Shown in pieces: positions 8,768-17,813 of a DNA stretch of 64,000 nt. A program made the translations under genes and the position numbers. Location: the NCBI RefSeq assembly GCF_036346615.1, contig NZ_CP107836.1, forward strand, positions 5,084,001 through 5,148,000, given 5' to 3'. The notes below the pieces were generated by a model. It saw only the letters and a list, made by a program, of their open reading frames with translations. It had not been told where the DNA came from and did no database searches. Every line of letters starts with the position of its first letter. Within the stretch, counting starts at the first letter, position 1. The stretch is from Streptomyces sp. NBC_00523. GTDB lineage: Bacteria; Actinomycetota; Actinomycetes; Streptomycetales; Streptomycetaceae.

Positions 8768-9658
8768 TCAGTCCGGAAGCCGTCGTGCCTGTTCCGGATC
8801 GCAGAGCGGGGCCAGCAGATCGCCGTGCCGGTCGAGCCGTGCCGCCATGTCGTCCGCCAGGAAGACCAGATCGCCGGGGGAGCGGCAGCCCTCGATCTCC
8901 GCCCAGGTGACCGGCGCCGAGACGGCGGGCTCGGCGCGGGCGCGCAGGGTGTAGGGCGTGGCGGTGGTCTTCGCGGTGGCGTTCTGGCTGAAGTCGACGA
9001 AGACCTTGCCCGGCCGCAGCGCCTTCCGCATCCGGTGCACCACCAGGTCCGCGAGCTCCTTCTCCGCGCGGACGGCGAGGCCCTTCGCGTACGCCGACAC
9101 CACCGCCGAGTCCGTGGGGACGACCGGGACCAGCAGGTGCAGGCCCTTGGCGCCCGAGGTCTTCCCGTACGCCGTCAGGCCGTCCTCGGCCAGCCGCTCC
9201 CGCAGCCACAGCGCGACCCGGCAGCACTCGACCACCGTGGCGGGCGGCCCAGGGTCCAGGTCGAACACCAGCCGGTCGGCCACCGCCGGGGTCCCGGCCC
9301 GCCACTGCGGGGTGTGGAACTCCACCACCAGGTTGGCCGCCCACATCAGCGAGGCCAGATCCTCCACGACCACCTGCTCGGACGGCTCGCTCCCGTGGTG
9401 CGGCACCGGGGCCCGGCGTACCCAGGACGGAGTACCGGGCGGCGGGTTCTTGGTGAAGAACAGCTGGCCCTCCGGCCCGTCCGGATAGCGCAGGAAGGAC
9501 ACCGGCCGGTCCCGCAGATGCGCGAGCAGCACCCCGGCCGCCGTGGCCGCGTAGTAGTGCAGCACCTCGCCCTTCGTGGTGCCGGTGGCCGGATACAGCA
9601 CCTTGTCCAGATTGCTCAGGGACAGCCGTCGCCCCTCCACGTCGGTGATCGGCGTCAT
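8768..9658 (-). CDS. LigD-type polymerase (archaeo-eukaryotic primase superfamily), NHEJ
   Basis: Stand-alone polymerase domain of bacterial end joining, 296 aa, which fills gaps at double-strand breaks bridged by Ku. The AEP motifs are intact: Asp133-x-Asp135 in 'FDLDPG', 'SGAKGLH' with His174, and Asp222 in 'VFVDF'. Ligase and nuclease domains of full LigD are absent, so a separate ATP-dependent ligase is needed. ATG at 9658 was chosen; an upstream in-frame TTG at 9709 lacks a ribosome site and would run into the ku leader. It is divergent from ku across 62 nt, which supports a joint repair role. Confidence 0.92.
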   Translation of the reverse strand: MTPITDVEGRRLSLSNLDKVLYPATGTTKGEVLHYYAATAAGVLLAHLRDRPVSFLRYPDGPEGQLFFTKNPPPGTPSWVRRAPVPHHGSEPSEQVVVEDLASLMWAANLVVEFHTPQWRAGTPAVADRLVFDLDPGPPATVVECCRVALWLRERLAEDGLTAYGKTSGAKGLHLLVPVVPTDSAVVSAYAKGLAVRAEKELADLVVHRMRKALRPGKVFVDFSQNATAKTTATPYTLRARAEPAVSAPVTWAEIEGCRSPGDLVFLADDMAARLDRHGDLLAPLCDPEQARRLPD

Positions 9659-9720
9659 ACGATAAGAATCACACGCAAAACGCAGCTTTCTCCGTATCTC
9701 CGGATACAAGGGGTGAACCG

Positions 9721-10776
9721 GTGAGATCCATCTGGAACGGCGCCATCTCCTTCGGGCTGGTCAGCATCCCGATCAAGCTGGTCAACGCCACCGAGAACCA
9801 CTCGATCTCGTTCCGGCAGGTCCACGTCGAGGACGGCGGGCGCATCCGCTACCGCAAGGTGTGCGAGCTGGACGGGGAGGAGGTGCCGTCCGCCGAGATC
9901 GGCAAGGCGTACGAGGACGCCGACGGCACGATGATCCCGATCACCGACGAGGATCTGAGCCACCTGCCGCTGCCCACCGCGAAGACCATCGAGATCGTGG
10001 CCTTCGTCCCGGCCGACGCGATCGATCCGCTCCAGATGGACGCGGCCTACTACCTCTCGGCCAATGGGGTCCCGGCGGCGAAGCCGTACACCCTGCTGCG
10101 CGAGGCCCTGAAGCGGAGCCGGAAGGTGGCCCTCGCCAAGTACGCCCTGCGCGGGCGCGAGCGCCTGGGGATGCTCCGGGTCGTGGACGACGTGATCGCC
10201 ATGCATGGGCTGCTCTGGCCGGACGAGATCCGGGCCCCCGAGGGCGTCGCCCCGGAGTCCGACGTGACCGTCCGGGACGCGGAGCTGGACCTCGCGGACG
10301 CCCTGATGGACACCCTCGGCGAGGTCGACATGGACTCGCTGCACGACGACTACCGGGAGGCGGTCGAGGAGATGATCGCCGCGAAGGCGTCGGGCGAGGC
10401 GCCGGAACCGGCCGAGAAGGGCGCGAAGGGGGGCGGCAAGGTCATCGACCTGCTCGCGGCCCTGGAGAGCAGCGTCAAGGCCGCGAAGGAGGCCCGGGGC
10501 GAGGAGGGCGACTCCGTCGCGGGCGTCACGCACCTCGCCGACCACAAGGCGTCCGGCACCGACAAGAAGGCATCCGGCTCCGGCGGCGCCGCCAAGAAGT
10601 CCGCCTCCTCCCCGAAGTCCACCGGCGGCAAGAAGTCCACGTCCAGCGGTACGGGCAAGCGGGCGGCCAAGAAGACGGCCACCAAGAGCACCGCGAAGAA
10701 GACGGCCGCCAAGAAGACGACGGCGAAGAAGACGGGCTCGAAGAGCACCGCGTCCCGGAAGCGCGCCTCGGCCTGA
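9721..10776 (+). CDS. ku: Ku DNA end-binding protein with long Lys/Ala/Ser/Thr tail
   Basis: Homodimeric Ku protein of 351 aa that binds DNA double-strand ends and recruits LigD-type enzymes. The N-terminus ('MRSIWNGAISFGLVSIPIKL') and the core to about residue 260 are canonical for bacterial Ku. Residues from about 275 to 351 form a low-complexity tail rich in 'KKTA' and 'AKK' units, like histone-H1-type tails, much longer than the minimal bacterial Ku C-terminus. Such lysine-rich tails can bind DNA and let Ku slide inward (known for some actinobacterial Ku). GTG start with an AAGGGG ribosome site. Divergently paired with the LigD-like polymerase. Confidence 0.95.
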   Translation: MRSIWNGAISFGLVSIPIKLVNATENHSISFRQVHVEDGGRIRYRKVCELDGEEVPSAEIGKAYEDADGTMIPITDEDLSHLPLPTAKTIEIVAFVPADAIDPLQMDAAYYLSANGVPAAKPYTLLREALKRSRKVALAKYALRGRERLGMLRVVDDVIAMHGLLWPDEIRAPEGVAPESDVTVRDAELDLADALMDTLGEVDMDSLHDDYREAVEEMIAAKASGEAPEPAEKGAKGGGKVIDLLAALESSVKAAKEARGEEGDSVAGVTHLADHKASGTDKKASGSGGAAKKSASSPKSTGGKKSTSSGTGKRAAKKTATKSTAKKTAAKKTTAKKTGSKSTASRKRASA

Positions 10777-10799
10777 CGCGTGCCCGTACGAATGGACAT

Positions 10800-10832
10800 G
10801 GGGCCGGTCCACCGCGATCGGTGGCCGGCCCC
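10800..10832. terminator. Bidirectional terminator between ku and the sedolisin gene
   Basis: Thirteen paired bases with a single bulged T (arms 10800-10813 and 10820-10832, loop GCGATC) lie between the convergent stop codons of ku and the protease gene. There is no T-tract, as is common in Streptomyces. Confidence 0.7.
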
Positions 10833-10856
10833 ACGCCTCGTCCCAGCGCCGGGCGG

Positions 10857-12806
10857 TCAGCGCCGGCGGTAGGAGCTCACATAGCCGGCGGCCGGAGTGC
10901 CGACGCCGGTCACGTCGTCGTAGCCGCGCACGGCCGCCAGCGAGGCGTCCTTGCCCAGGCTGCGCACGGTGGTCCGCAGACCGTCCGCCGCGTCGACGCC
11001 GTTGACGTAGTCCACCCGGACGACCGCCAGGTCACGGCGCGCGCCGAGCGGGTGGTCGGTCACGTCGTGGTACGCCTTCGAGTGGTACCGGGCGTAGATC
11101 GCCGGGTTGGCGAATCCGATCGGCCGCCCGTGCTGGGCCTGCTGCGCCAGCGCCTGGATGCCCGCGATGACCGGGGCCGCCAGCGAGGTGCCGCCGATGC
11201 GGTACTCGTCGTAGCCGAGCGAACCGTCGGGCAGGGTCTGGGTCTGCCCGACCAGGAAGCCGGTGTTCGGGTCGGCGACGGCCGCGATGTCCGGGGCCGT
11301 GCGCATCCGGGTCTTCCCGTTCGCCCGCGCCAGCGAGTCCGGAACGATCCCGCGCTGGTAGAACGGCTGCTTCACGGTGGAGCTGGTGCCGCCGCCCGCG
11401 CCGGAGGTGTACGCGCCGGGGAACCCTTCCCAGCTGCGGCCGTCCGCCGCCAGCGGGGCGTTGAGCGTGCCCCAGCCGGTCTCCCAGAGGTACTTGTCGT
11501 GCTTGCCGACCGCGAGCGCGGTGCCGCCGACCGAGGTCACCCAGGCCGAGTCGGACGGCACGTCGATCTGCTTGGTGCCGGTCGAGTCGACGTTGTCGCC
11601 CGCGTCACCGGAGGAGAAGTAGAAGCCGATGCCCTCGATCGCGCCCAGCTGGAACACGTGGTCGTAGGCGAGCGCCAGGTCCGGGGTCTGGTTGGCCTCC
11701 ACATCGCCCCAGGAGTTGGAGACGATGTCCGCGAGGTGGTGGTCGACCACCTTGTTCAGCGAGTCCAGCAGGTCGTTGTCGTAGCAGGAGGCGCCGCCCA
11801 CGTACACGATGTCGGCGGCGGGCGCGACCGCGTGCACGGCCTCGACGTCGAGGGTCTCCTCGCCGTACCAGCCGGAAGCGCCGCACTCCTCGGTCTTCGT
11901 GTACTCCTTGGGGAGCACCTGGCTCAACTGGCCGCGCTTGTAAGGGGCGTCACCGTTGCGCTTCGCGTACTCGGCGGCGTCCTTCGCGATGGTGGGTGAG
12001 GCGTACGCGTCGGTGATGGCGACGGTCACGCCCTTGCCGGTGTAGCTCCCGGCCCCGTACGCGGCGCGCAGCTGCTTGCCGGTGTAGCCCTTGACGGCGT
12101 ACGGCGCCTTCGACCCGTACGCCTTCGGCAGCGAGGAGGCCGTCCTCGACCCGAAGTACGAGGAGAACGGACCGGAGTTGCGGAACACCGCGTCCGGCGG
12201 CGGCAGCGCGTCGTCGTGGCGGGCGGTGTGCGGGGCGCTGTCCAGACCGGACACGGCGAGCACGGCGTCACCCAGCCCGGCGGGGACCGAGGCGGTGGTG
12301 GCCGGGGCGCGGTAAGTGCGCCCGCCCTTGCGGTAGTTGCGCAGCTGGGTGGAGAACACCTTCTCGGCGGCGGCGACGTCACCGGTGGCCGAGACGTAGT
12401 GCTGGTTCGCCCCGGTGACCGTCAGCCCACCGGCCTTCAGCCACTGACTGACCCGCTCGATCTGCTCCGGGGTGGCCCCGAACCGGGCCTGTGCCTGCGC
12501 GGGGCTCAGGAACTTCCCGTACGAGGACGACTCCGGGTCCGACACGGCGGCGGCGTAGGCGGCCAGCCCCTTCGCGTCCCGGCCCGCCAGGTGCACCCGG
12601 ACGGCCACCTTCGTGCTGTCGGACGCGGCCCCCTGGTCGGCCGAGGCGGTCGCCCAGGCCGGTTTGGTGCCCTGCAACGCGTCCCGGCCCCCGTGCCCGG
12701 CATCGGCACTGGCATCGGGCATCCCGAGGGCGAGCGCCCCGGCGAGCAACGGCAGTGTCACTGCCATGCTCAGCCCGGCGCGTCGTCCGGCGCGGCTGAA
12801 TATCAA
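10857..12806 (-). CDS. Secreted sedolisin (S53 family serine-carboxyl peptidase)
   Basis: Exported acid-type protease made as a pre-pro-protein (649 aa from the chosen start). A basic n-region and hydrophobic stretch end at 'ADA'. A pro-kumamolisin activation domain follows (about residues 65-190, with 'YGKFLSPAQ'), then the peptidase domain. Catalytic residues are visible: Glu316 and Asp320 in 'GEETLD', the oxyanion Asp in 'NSWGD' and Ser541 in 'GGTSLAAP'. The TTG start at 12806 is preferred because AGGGGG lies 8 nt upstream and it supplies 'SRAGRR' before the signal helix; the ATG at 12767 would lack a basic n-region. A longer frame upstream lacks support. Confidence 0.88.
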   Translation of the reverse strand: MIFSRAGRRAGLSMAVTLPLLAGALALGMPDASADAGHGGRDALQGTKPAWATASADQGAASDSTKVAVRVHLAGRDAKGLAAYAAAVSDPESSSYGKFLSPAQAQARFGATPEQIERVSQWLKAGGLTVTGANQHYVSATGDVAAAEKVFSTQLRNYRKGGRTYRAPATTASVPAGLGDAVLAVSGLDSAPHTARHDDALPPPDAVFRNSGPFSSYFGSRTASSLPKAYGSKAPYAVKGYTGKQLRAAYGAGSYTGKGVTVAITDAYASPTIAKDAAEYAKRNGDAPYKRGQLSQVLPKEYTKTEECGASGWYGEETLDVEAVHAVAPAADIVYVGGASCYDNDLLDSLNKVVDHHLADIVSNSWGDVEANQTPDLALAYDHVFQLGAIEGIGFYFSSGDAGDNVDSTGTKQIDVPSDSAWVTSVGGTALAVGKHDKYLWETGWGTLNAPLAADGRSWEGFPGAYTSGAGGGTSSTVKQPFYQRGIVPDSLARANGKTRMRTAPDIAAVADPNTGFLVGQTQTLPDGSLGYDEYRIGGTSLAAPVIAGIQALAQQAQHGRPIGFANPAIYARYHSKAYHDVTDHPLGARRDLAVVRVDYVNGVDAADGLRTTVRSLGKDASLAAVRGYDDVTGVGTPAAGYVSSYRRR

Positions 12807-12844
12807 AACAACAACCCCCTGCGATATGGGTCTCGCGTACGGAG

Positions 12845-12868
12845 CATGTGCCGAATGAAGTGCACATG
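12845..12868. promoter_or_regulatory. Inverted repeat upstream of the sedolisin gene
   Basis: CATGTGC (12845-12851) and GCACATG (12862-12868) form a perfect 7-bp inverted repeat about 40 bp upstream of the protease start codon. This could be an operator. No regulator gene is adjacent, so the binding protein is unknown. Confidence 0.35.
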
Positions 12869-12999
12869 TAATGCGCCACTCTGGCGAGGAACGCTTCATG
12901 CAGGGGACATGCATTGACCAAGAGTCGACCAAGTGCCGTGGGAACCGGGTCGGTTCGCCTGCCGCCGGGCACCCCGCCCGGCCGCCCGGTAAGGTGCGG

Positions 13000-13120
13000 A
13001 GGGCCGCGACTGGCGCGCACTCCTCGCGGGGTGCTCAGTGGAATCGACCACGAGGGAGCGGCACACCCCGGGCGCGCCCGGGGGCGTCATGCCGGAGAGC
13101 CGTCCGCCTGGGCATCCGGG
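13000..13120 (+). ncRNA. ZTP (pfl-motif) riboswitch in the glyA leader
   Basis: The conserved blocks of the ZTP/ZMP riboswitch are present in order: GCCGCGACTGGCG (13003-13015), a hairpin GTGGAATCGACCAC followed by GAGGGAGCG (13038-13060), a variable linker, and the 3' block GCCGTCCGCCTGGGCA (13099-13114). This class senses the purine intermediate ZMP/ZTP, which builds up when 10-formyl-tetrahydrofolate is short, and switches on one-carbon genes; glyA is a known target. Downstream, CCGGGT (13116-13121) can pair with ACCCGG (13144-13149), which abuts the GGAGG ribosome site at 13149-13153, so control of translation is plausible (inference). The interval 12807-12999 holds the divergent promoters. 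Confidence 0.88.
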
Positions 13121-13158
13121 TCCACGCCGCAGCCATGCGACCGACCCGGGAGGAACCC

Positions 13159-14430
<1,272 letters not shown>

Positions 14431-14441
14431 GTCACCGCATC

Positions 14442-14503
14442 GACAGTGCCCGCGTCGCACTGTCCACTCCTTGTAGCGCGTACGCCGACCCTGCGTACGC
14501 GCT
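14442..14503. terminator. Two tandem perfect hairpins between glyA and arsC
   Basis: An 8-bp stem (14442-14449 with 14457-14464, loop 7 nt) and an 11-bp stem (14475-14485 with 14493-14503, loop 7 nt) fill the gap between the convergent glyA and arsC genes. Each is perfect, and together they should stop transcription in both directions. Confidence 0.7.
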
Positions 14504-14570
14504 GCAGGGCCGGTGGGAGCCGAATGCTTCGTCCCCGCGGGCGAAGCCTCGCACGCCGTCTCGATTCGCT

Positions 14571-14978
14571 TCAGCGGGGCCGGAGTTCGGCGAGGAGATC
14601 GCGGACGTGCCGCTCGATCCGGTCGCGGATCGGCCGGACGGCATCGACCCCGTGGCCGGCCGGGTCTTCGAGTGACCAGTCGAGGTACTTCTTGCCGGGG
14701 AAGACGGGGCAGGTGTCTCCGCACCCCATGGTGATCACCACGTCCGATGCCTGTACGGCTTCGACGGTCAGCACCTTCGGGGTCTCGGTGGAGAGGTCGA
14801 TGCCGACTTCCGCCATGGCCCGGACGACGGCCGGGTTCACCGAGGCCGCAGGCGCGGACCCGGCGGAGCGGACTTCGACGCGGCCTTCGGAGAGGTGGGT
14901 CAGGAAGGCGGCGGCCATCTGCGAGCGCCCCGCGTTGTGGACGCACACGAACAGCACGGACGGCTTGGGTTCAGGCAT
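14571..14978 (-). CDS. arsC: Arsenate reductase, low-molecular-weight phosphatase fold
   Basis: Reduces arsenate to arsenite so that the Acr3 pump can export it; 135 aa. The P-loop is 'CVHNAGRS' near the N-terminus (nucleophilic Cys, CX5R). A second pair of cysteines lies in 'GCGDTCPVFPG', close to the redox cysteine region of thioredoxin-coupled ArsC but with a shorter loop. The 'DPAG' motif of this family is present. Whether thioredoxin or mycothiol recycles it is open. Its ATG overlaps the end of acr3 by 8 nt, so it is the last gene of an arsR-acr3-arsC operon. Confidence 0.92.
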   Translation of the reverse strand: MPEPKPSVLFVCVHNAGRSQMAAAFLTHLSEGRVEVRSAGSAPAASVNPAVVRAMAEVGIDLSTETPKVLTVEAVQASDVVITMGCGDTCPVFPGKKYLDWSLEDPAGHGVDAVRPIRDRIERHVRDLLAELRPR

Positions 14979-16056
14979 GGGCGGGCCCTTCCGGGGAGGC
15001 GGGGAAGCGGCGGCGGGCGGCGAGGGCGACATGGACCAGCCCGATGAGGACGGGGACCTCGACGAGCGGGCCCACGACCCCGGCGAGGGCCTGGCCGCTG
15101 GTGGCGCCGAAGGTGGCGATGGCGACCGCGATGGCGAGCTCGAAGTTGTTGCCGGCCGCGGTGAACGCCAGCGTCGTCGTCCTCGGGTAGTCCAGCCCCA
15201 CGGCGCGGCCGACGGCCATGGAGCCGGCCCACATGAGCGCGAAGTACACCAGCAGCGGCAGCGCGATCCGGGCGACGTCCAGGGGCCGGGAGGTGATGGC
15301 GTCGCCCTGGAGGGCGAAGAGCACGACGATGGTGAACAGCAGCCCGTACAGGGCGACCGGGCCGATCCGGGGGATCAGCTTCGTCTCGTACCAGGTGCGC
15401 CCCTTGGTCTTCTCGCCGAGACGCCGGGTGAGGAACCCGGCCAGCAGGGGGATGCCGAGGAAGATGAGGACGGAGCGGGCGATCTCCCACACGGAGACGT
15501 CCAGCGCGGTCTGCTCAAGGCCCAGTCGGCCGGGCAGCACGGACAGGTAGAACCAGCCCAGCGCGGCGAAGGCGATCACCTGGAAGAGCGAGTTCAGGGC
15601 GACCAGGACGGCGGCGGCCTCACGGTCGCCGCAGGCGAGGTCGTTCCAGATGACGACCATGGCGATGCAGCGGGCGAGCCCGACGATGATCAGGCCGGTG
15701 CGGTACTCGGGCAGGTCCGGCAGGAAGATCCAGGCGAGCGCGAACATCAGCGCCGGACCGACGACCCAGTTGAGGACCAGGGACGTCAGGAGCAGGGGGC
15801 GGTCGCGGGTGACGGTGTCGAGACGGTCGTAGCGGACCTTGGCCAGCACCGGGTACATCATCACGAGCAGGCCCAGCGCGATGGGCAGGGAGACGCCGGT
15901 GACGGTCACCCCGGCCAGCGCGTCCCCGAGACCGGGCACGAGACGCCCCAGGCCGAGCCCGGCCGCCATCGCGAGCAGAATCCACACGGCGAGGAAGCGG
16001 TCCAGGAACGACAATCGTCCGGCGACCGGTGCCGGTGCGGCGGCGTCCGTCGTCAC
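14971..16056 (-). CDS. acr3: Acr3-family arsenite efflux permease
   Basis: Integral membrane exporter of 361 aa with about ten helices that expels arsenite using the proton motive force. Typical Acr3 segments are seen: 'VGLARCIAMVVIWNDLACGD', carrying the conserved cysteine of a membrane helix, and 'FTAAGNNFELAIAVAIATFG'. The GTG start overlaps the arsR stop (GTGA); the longer upstream frame is only the shadow of arsR. It sits between arsR and arsC with overlaps at both ends, a compact resistance operon. Confidence 0.94.
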   Translation of the reverse strand: MTTDAAAPAPVAGRLSFLDRFLAVWILLAMAAGLGLGRLVPGLGDALAGVTVTGVSLPIALGLLVMMYPVLAKVRYDRLDTVTRDRPLLLTSLVLNWVVGPALMFALAWIFLPDLPEYRTGLIIVGLARCIAMVVIWNDLACGDREAAAVLVALNSLFQVIAFAALGWFYLSVLPGRLGLEQTALDVSVWEIARSVLIFLGIPLLAGFLTRRLGEKTKGRTWYETKLIPRIGPVALYGLLFTIVVLFALQGDAITSRPLDVARIALPLLVYFALMWAGSMAVGRAVGLDYPRTTTLAFTAAGNNFELAIAVAIATFGATSGQALAGVVGPLVEVPVLIGLVHVALAARRRFPASPEGPAHA

Positions 16057-16424
16057 GAGGCGGTTCCGGCGGGGCGGGTGAGGATCGCGGCGAGCCGGTC
16101 CGTCATCTCGGGCAGCAGGCGGTAGTACACCCAGGTCCCGCGCCGCTCGGAGTCGATGAGCCCGGCCTGCTTCAGCAGCTTCAGGTGGTGGGAGATCGTC
16201 GGCTGCGACAGGTCGAAGGCAGGCGTCAGATCGCATACGCAGACCTCCCCGCCCGCCCGCGAAGCGATCAGCGACAGCAGCCGCAACCGCACCGGATCAC
16301 CCAGCGCCTTGAACACCTTCGCCAGGTCGGCGGCCTGGTCCTCGTCCAGCGGGGCGGTCAGCAGCGCCGGGCAGCATCCCTCTGCGCTGTCCTGGCCGAT
16401 CACCACGAGCTCTTGTTTCGACAT
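16053..16424 (-). CDS. arsR: ArsR/SmtB-family arsenite-responsive repressor
   Basis: Winged-helix repressor of 123 aa that leaves DNA when As(III) binds. The DNA-recognition helix region 'LSQPTISHHLKLLKQAG' and the metal motif 'CVCDL' are present; an extra 'CC' near residue 17 could add thiols. It is first in the arsR-acr3-arsC operon and divergent from the arsI/cadI gene across 81 bp that carry two operator-like repeats, so it probably represses both directions. ATG start; I see no ribosome site, so the message may start at or near the ATG. Confidence 0.93.
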   Translation of the reverse strand: MSKQELVVIGQDSAEGCCPALLTAPLDEDQAADLAKVFKALGDPVRLRLLSLIASRAGGEVCVCDLTPAFDLSQPTISHHLKLLKQAGLIDSERRGTWVYYRLLPEMTDRLAAILTRPAGTAS

Positions 16425-16432
16425 GCGTCTAT

Positions 16433-16481
16433 ATTGACGCCCTTCAATCCACGATGCAAGCTTGTATCGACAGGCATCGAA
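16433..16481. promoter_or_regulatory. Two ArsR-type operators in the divergent ars promoter
   Basis: ATTGA-N6-TCAAT (16433-16448) is a perfect inverted repeat of the kind ArsR/SmtB proteins bind. A second element, ATCGA-N6-TCGAA (16466-16481), has the same half-site spacing and near symmetry, and ends 24 bp before the arsI/cadI start. One site per divergent promoter is the simple reading. Confidence 0.55.
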
Positions 16482-16505
16482 TCAATCCGTTCGGGGAGTA
16501 CCGCC

Positions 16506-16964
16506 ATGTCCCGTGTCCAGCTCGCGCTCAACGTCGCCGACCTCGAAGCCTCGGTGACCTTCTACTCCAAGCTGTTCGGCGTCGAACCGGTCAAGCGCCG
16601 CCCCGGCTACGCCAACTTCGCCGTCGCCGAGCCCCCGCTCAAGCTCGTCCTGATCGAGGGCGAGCCCGGCCAGGACACCCGCCTGGACCACCTCGGCGTC
16701 GAGGTCGAGTCCACCCGGGCCGTCACCGCCGCCACCGACCGCCTCAAGGACGCCGGTCTCGCCACGTTCGAGGAGAACGACACCTCCTGCTGCTATGCCC
16801 TCCAGGACAAGGTCTGGGTCCACGGCCCCGGCAAGGAGCCCTGGGAGGTCTACGTCGTCAAGGCCGACGCCGACCAACTGGGCAAGTCTCCGGCAATCGA
16901 GGCCGAAGCCGGCTGCTGCGCCGCCCAGCCCCGGGCGACCGCGGGCTGCGCGTGCGGCACCTGA
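16506..16964 (+). CDS. ArsI/CadI-family vicinal-oxygen-chelate metalloenzyme
   Basis: VOC-fold protein of 152 aa of the ArsI/CadI family. ArsI enzymes cleave the C-As bond of trivalent organoarsenicals; CadI members were first noted as cadmium-induced. The vicinal cysteines that bind arsenic are in 'DTSCCYAL', and likely metal ligands are Gln5 ('RVQLAL'), the His in 'DHLGVEV' and the Glu in 'WEVYVV'; actinobacterial members use Gln at the first position as far as I recall. The C-terminus adds five more cysteines ('GCCAAQ', 'GCACG'). ATG with a GGGGAG ribosome site. Divergent from arsR. Confidence 0.88.
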   Translation: MSRVQLALNVADLEASVTFYSKLFGVEPVKRRPGYANFAVAEPPLKLVLIEGEPGQDTRLDHLGVEVESTRAVTAATDRLKDAGLATFEENDTSCCYALQDKVWVHGPGKEPWEVYVVKADADQLGKSPAIEAEAGCCAAQPRATAGCACGT

Positions 16965-17013
16965 GCCCGCGTTGCGGACCTCGGGTCTCGAAGCTCGGTT
17001 CCCGGGCGTCGTG

Positions 17014-17031
17014 GGGGAGTCTGGACTCCCC
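17014..17031 (+). terminator. Short perfect hairpin after the arsI/cadI gene
   Basis: GGGGAGTC and GACTCCCC (17014-17021 and 17024-17031) form a tight perfect stem about 50 bp after the stop codon. The loop is too small for all eight pairs to close. A terminator is likely but not certain. Confidence 0.45.
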
Positions 17032-17077
17032 GGTAGCCGGCAACACCCTCTCTCGGCCGCCTGCCCCTGCGAGGGGA

Positions 17078-17092
17078 TTCGGAAGTTCCGAA
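17078..17092. promoter_or_regulatory. 15-bp palindromic operator before the toxin-antitoxin genes
   Basis: TTCGGAA-G-TTCCGAA is a perfect palindrome located upstream of a TACGCT -10 box (17126-17131). Antitoxin-family DNA-binding proteins usually repress their own promoter through such palindromes, so this is the likely target of the downstream AbrB-like protein. Confidence 0.5.
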
Positions 17093-17174
17093 AGTAGGAA
17101 TCTCTCGCTTTCCTGCCGGCTCGGGTACGCTGGTGCCACGAGGCAGACACGGAATGCGGATAGGGAGGTCACTC

Positions 17175-17468
17175 ATGGCTGCGACCACGTTCCATGCCGG
17201 CGTGCGCGACAAGGGGCAGCTGACGCTGCCCGCAGGGGTCCGCGAGGCGCTGGGAGTCTCCCCGGGCGACGAGCTTGAGTTCGCCATCAACGACGACGGC
17301 GTTGTCGAGGTGCACGGACTACGGAAGATCCGCACGGACCAGGCGTGGTTCTGGACGGAGCGGTGGCAGGCGGGTGAGCGTGACGCGAGCGAGGACATCG
17401 CCGCAGGGCGCACCACCCGGCATGAGGACGTGGACGAGATGTTCGCGCACCTCGCCGAGGAGAACTGA
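17175..17468 (+). CDS. AbrB/MazE-like antitoxin
   Basis: A 97-aa protein. Residues 1-45 form a swapped-hairpin AbrB/SpoVT DNA-binding domain ('VRDKGQLTLPAGVREALGVSPGDELEF'-type pattern). The C-terminal half is helical and acidic ('RDASEDIAAGR', 'EDVDEMFAHLAEEN'), suited to mask a toxin. The ATG follows an AGGGAGG ribosome site. The next gene, 21 nt downstream, encodes a RelE/ParE-like protein, so this is a type II antitoxin that probably represses its own promoter through the palindrome at 17078-17092. Confidence 0.82.
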   Translation: MAATTFHAGVRDKGQLTLPAGVREALGVSPGDELEFAINDDGVVEVHGLRKIRTDQAWFWTERWQAGERDASEDIAAGRTTRHEDVDEMFAHLAEEN

Positions 17469-17489
17469 CCCCGACCCCTGGGAGGCCCA

Positions 17490-17807
17490 TTGCCGACTTT
17501 CGAGACGACTGCTCGCTTCGACCGTGATTTCAAGAAGCTCCTCCCCGAGGAGCGGGCACGGTTCCAGGACTGCGTTCGCAAGAAGTTCGTGCCGGACGCG
17601 GCCCACGGGCGGTTTCGGCCCGGCCTCCGGGTCAAGCCGGTCCAGGGGGTGCCACTCCCGGCCGGCGCACGTCCCGTCATGGAGATGACATGGGCGCCCG
17701 ACGGGCGTGCCACCTGGCAGTACGCGGATGAAGTCCGCGCGGGTGAGCCGCATATCGTCTGGCGCCGAGTCGGTGGGCACGAGATCTTCGATCCCGGCCC
17801 CGCTTGA
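17490..17807 (+). CDS. RelE/ParE-family toxin
   Basis: A 105-aa basic protein with the RelE/ParE fold pattern: an N-terminal helical 'FDRDFKKLLPEERARF' segment, then strands ending in 'PHIVWRRVGGHEIF'. The family includes ribosome-dependent mRNases and gyrase inhibitors; residues that would decide between them cannot be assigned here. TTG start with a GGGAGG site just upstream. Forms a two-gene operon with the preceding antitoxin, followed by a strong terminator. Confidence 0.78.
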   Translation: MPTFETTARFDRDFKKLLPEERARFQDCVRKKFVPDAAHGRFRPGLRVKPVQGVPLPAGARPVMEMTWAPDGRATWQYADEVRAGEPHIVWRRVGGHEIFDPGPA

Positions 17808-17813
17808 GGGATG

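Noticed and set aside
10540..10776. Repeat array at the end of ku
   Set aside because: The periodic AAG/ACG/GCC codons encode the Lys/Ala/Thr protein tail; not a CRISPR or independent DNA repeat.
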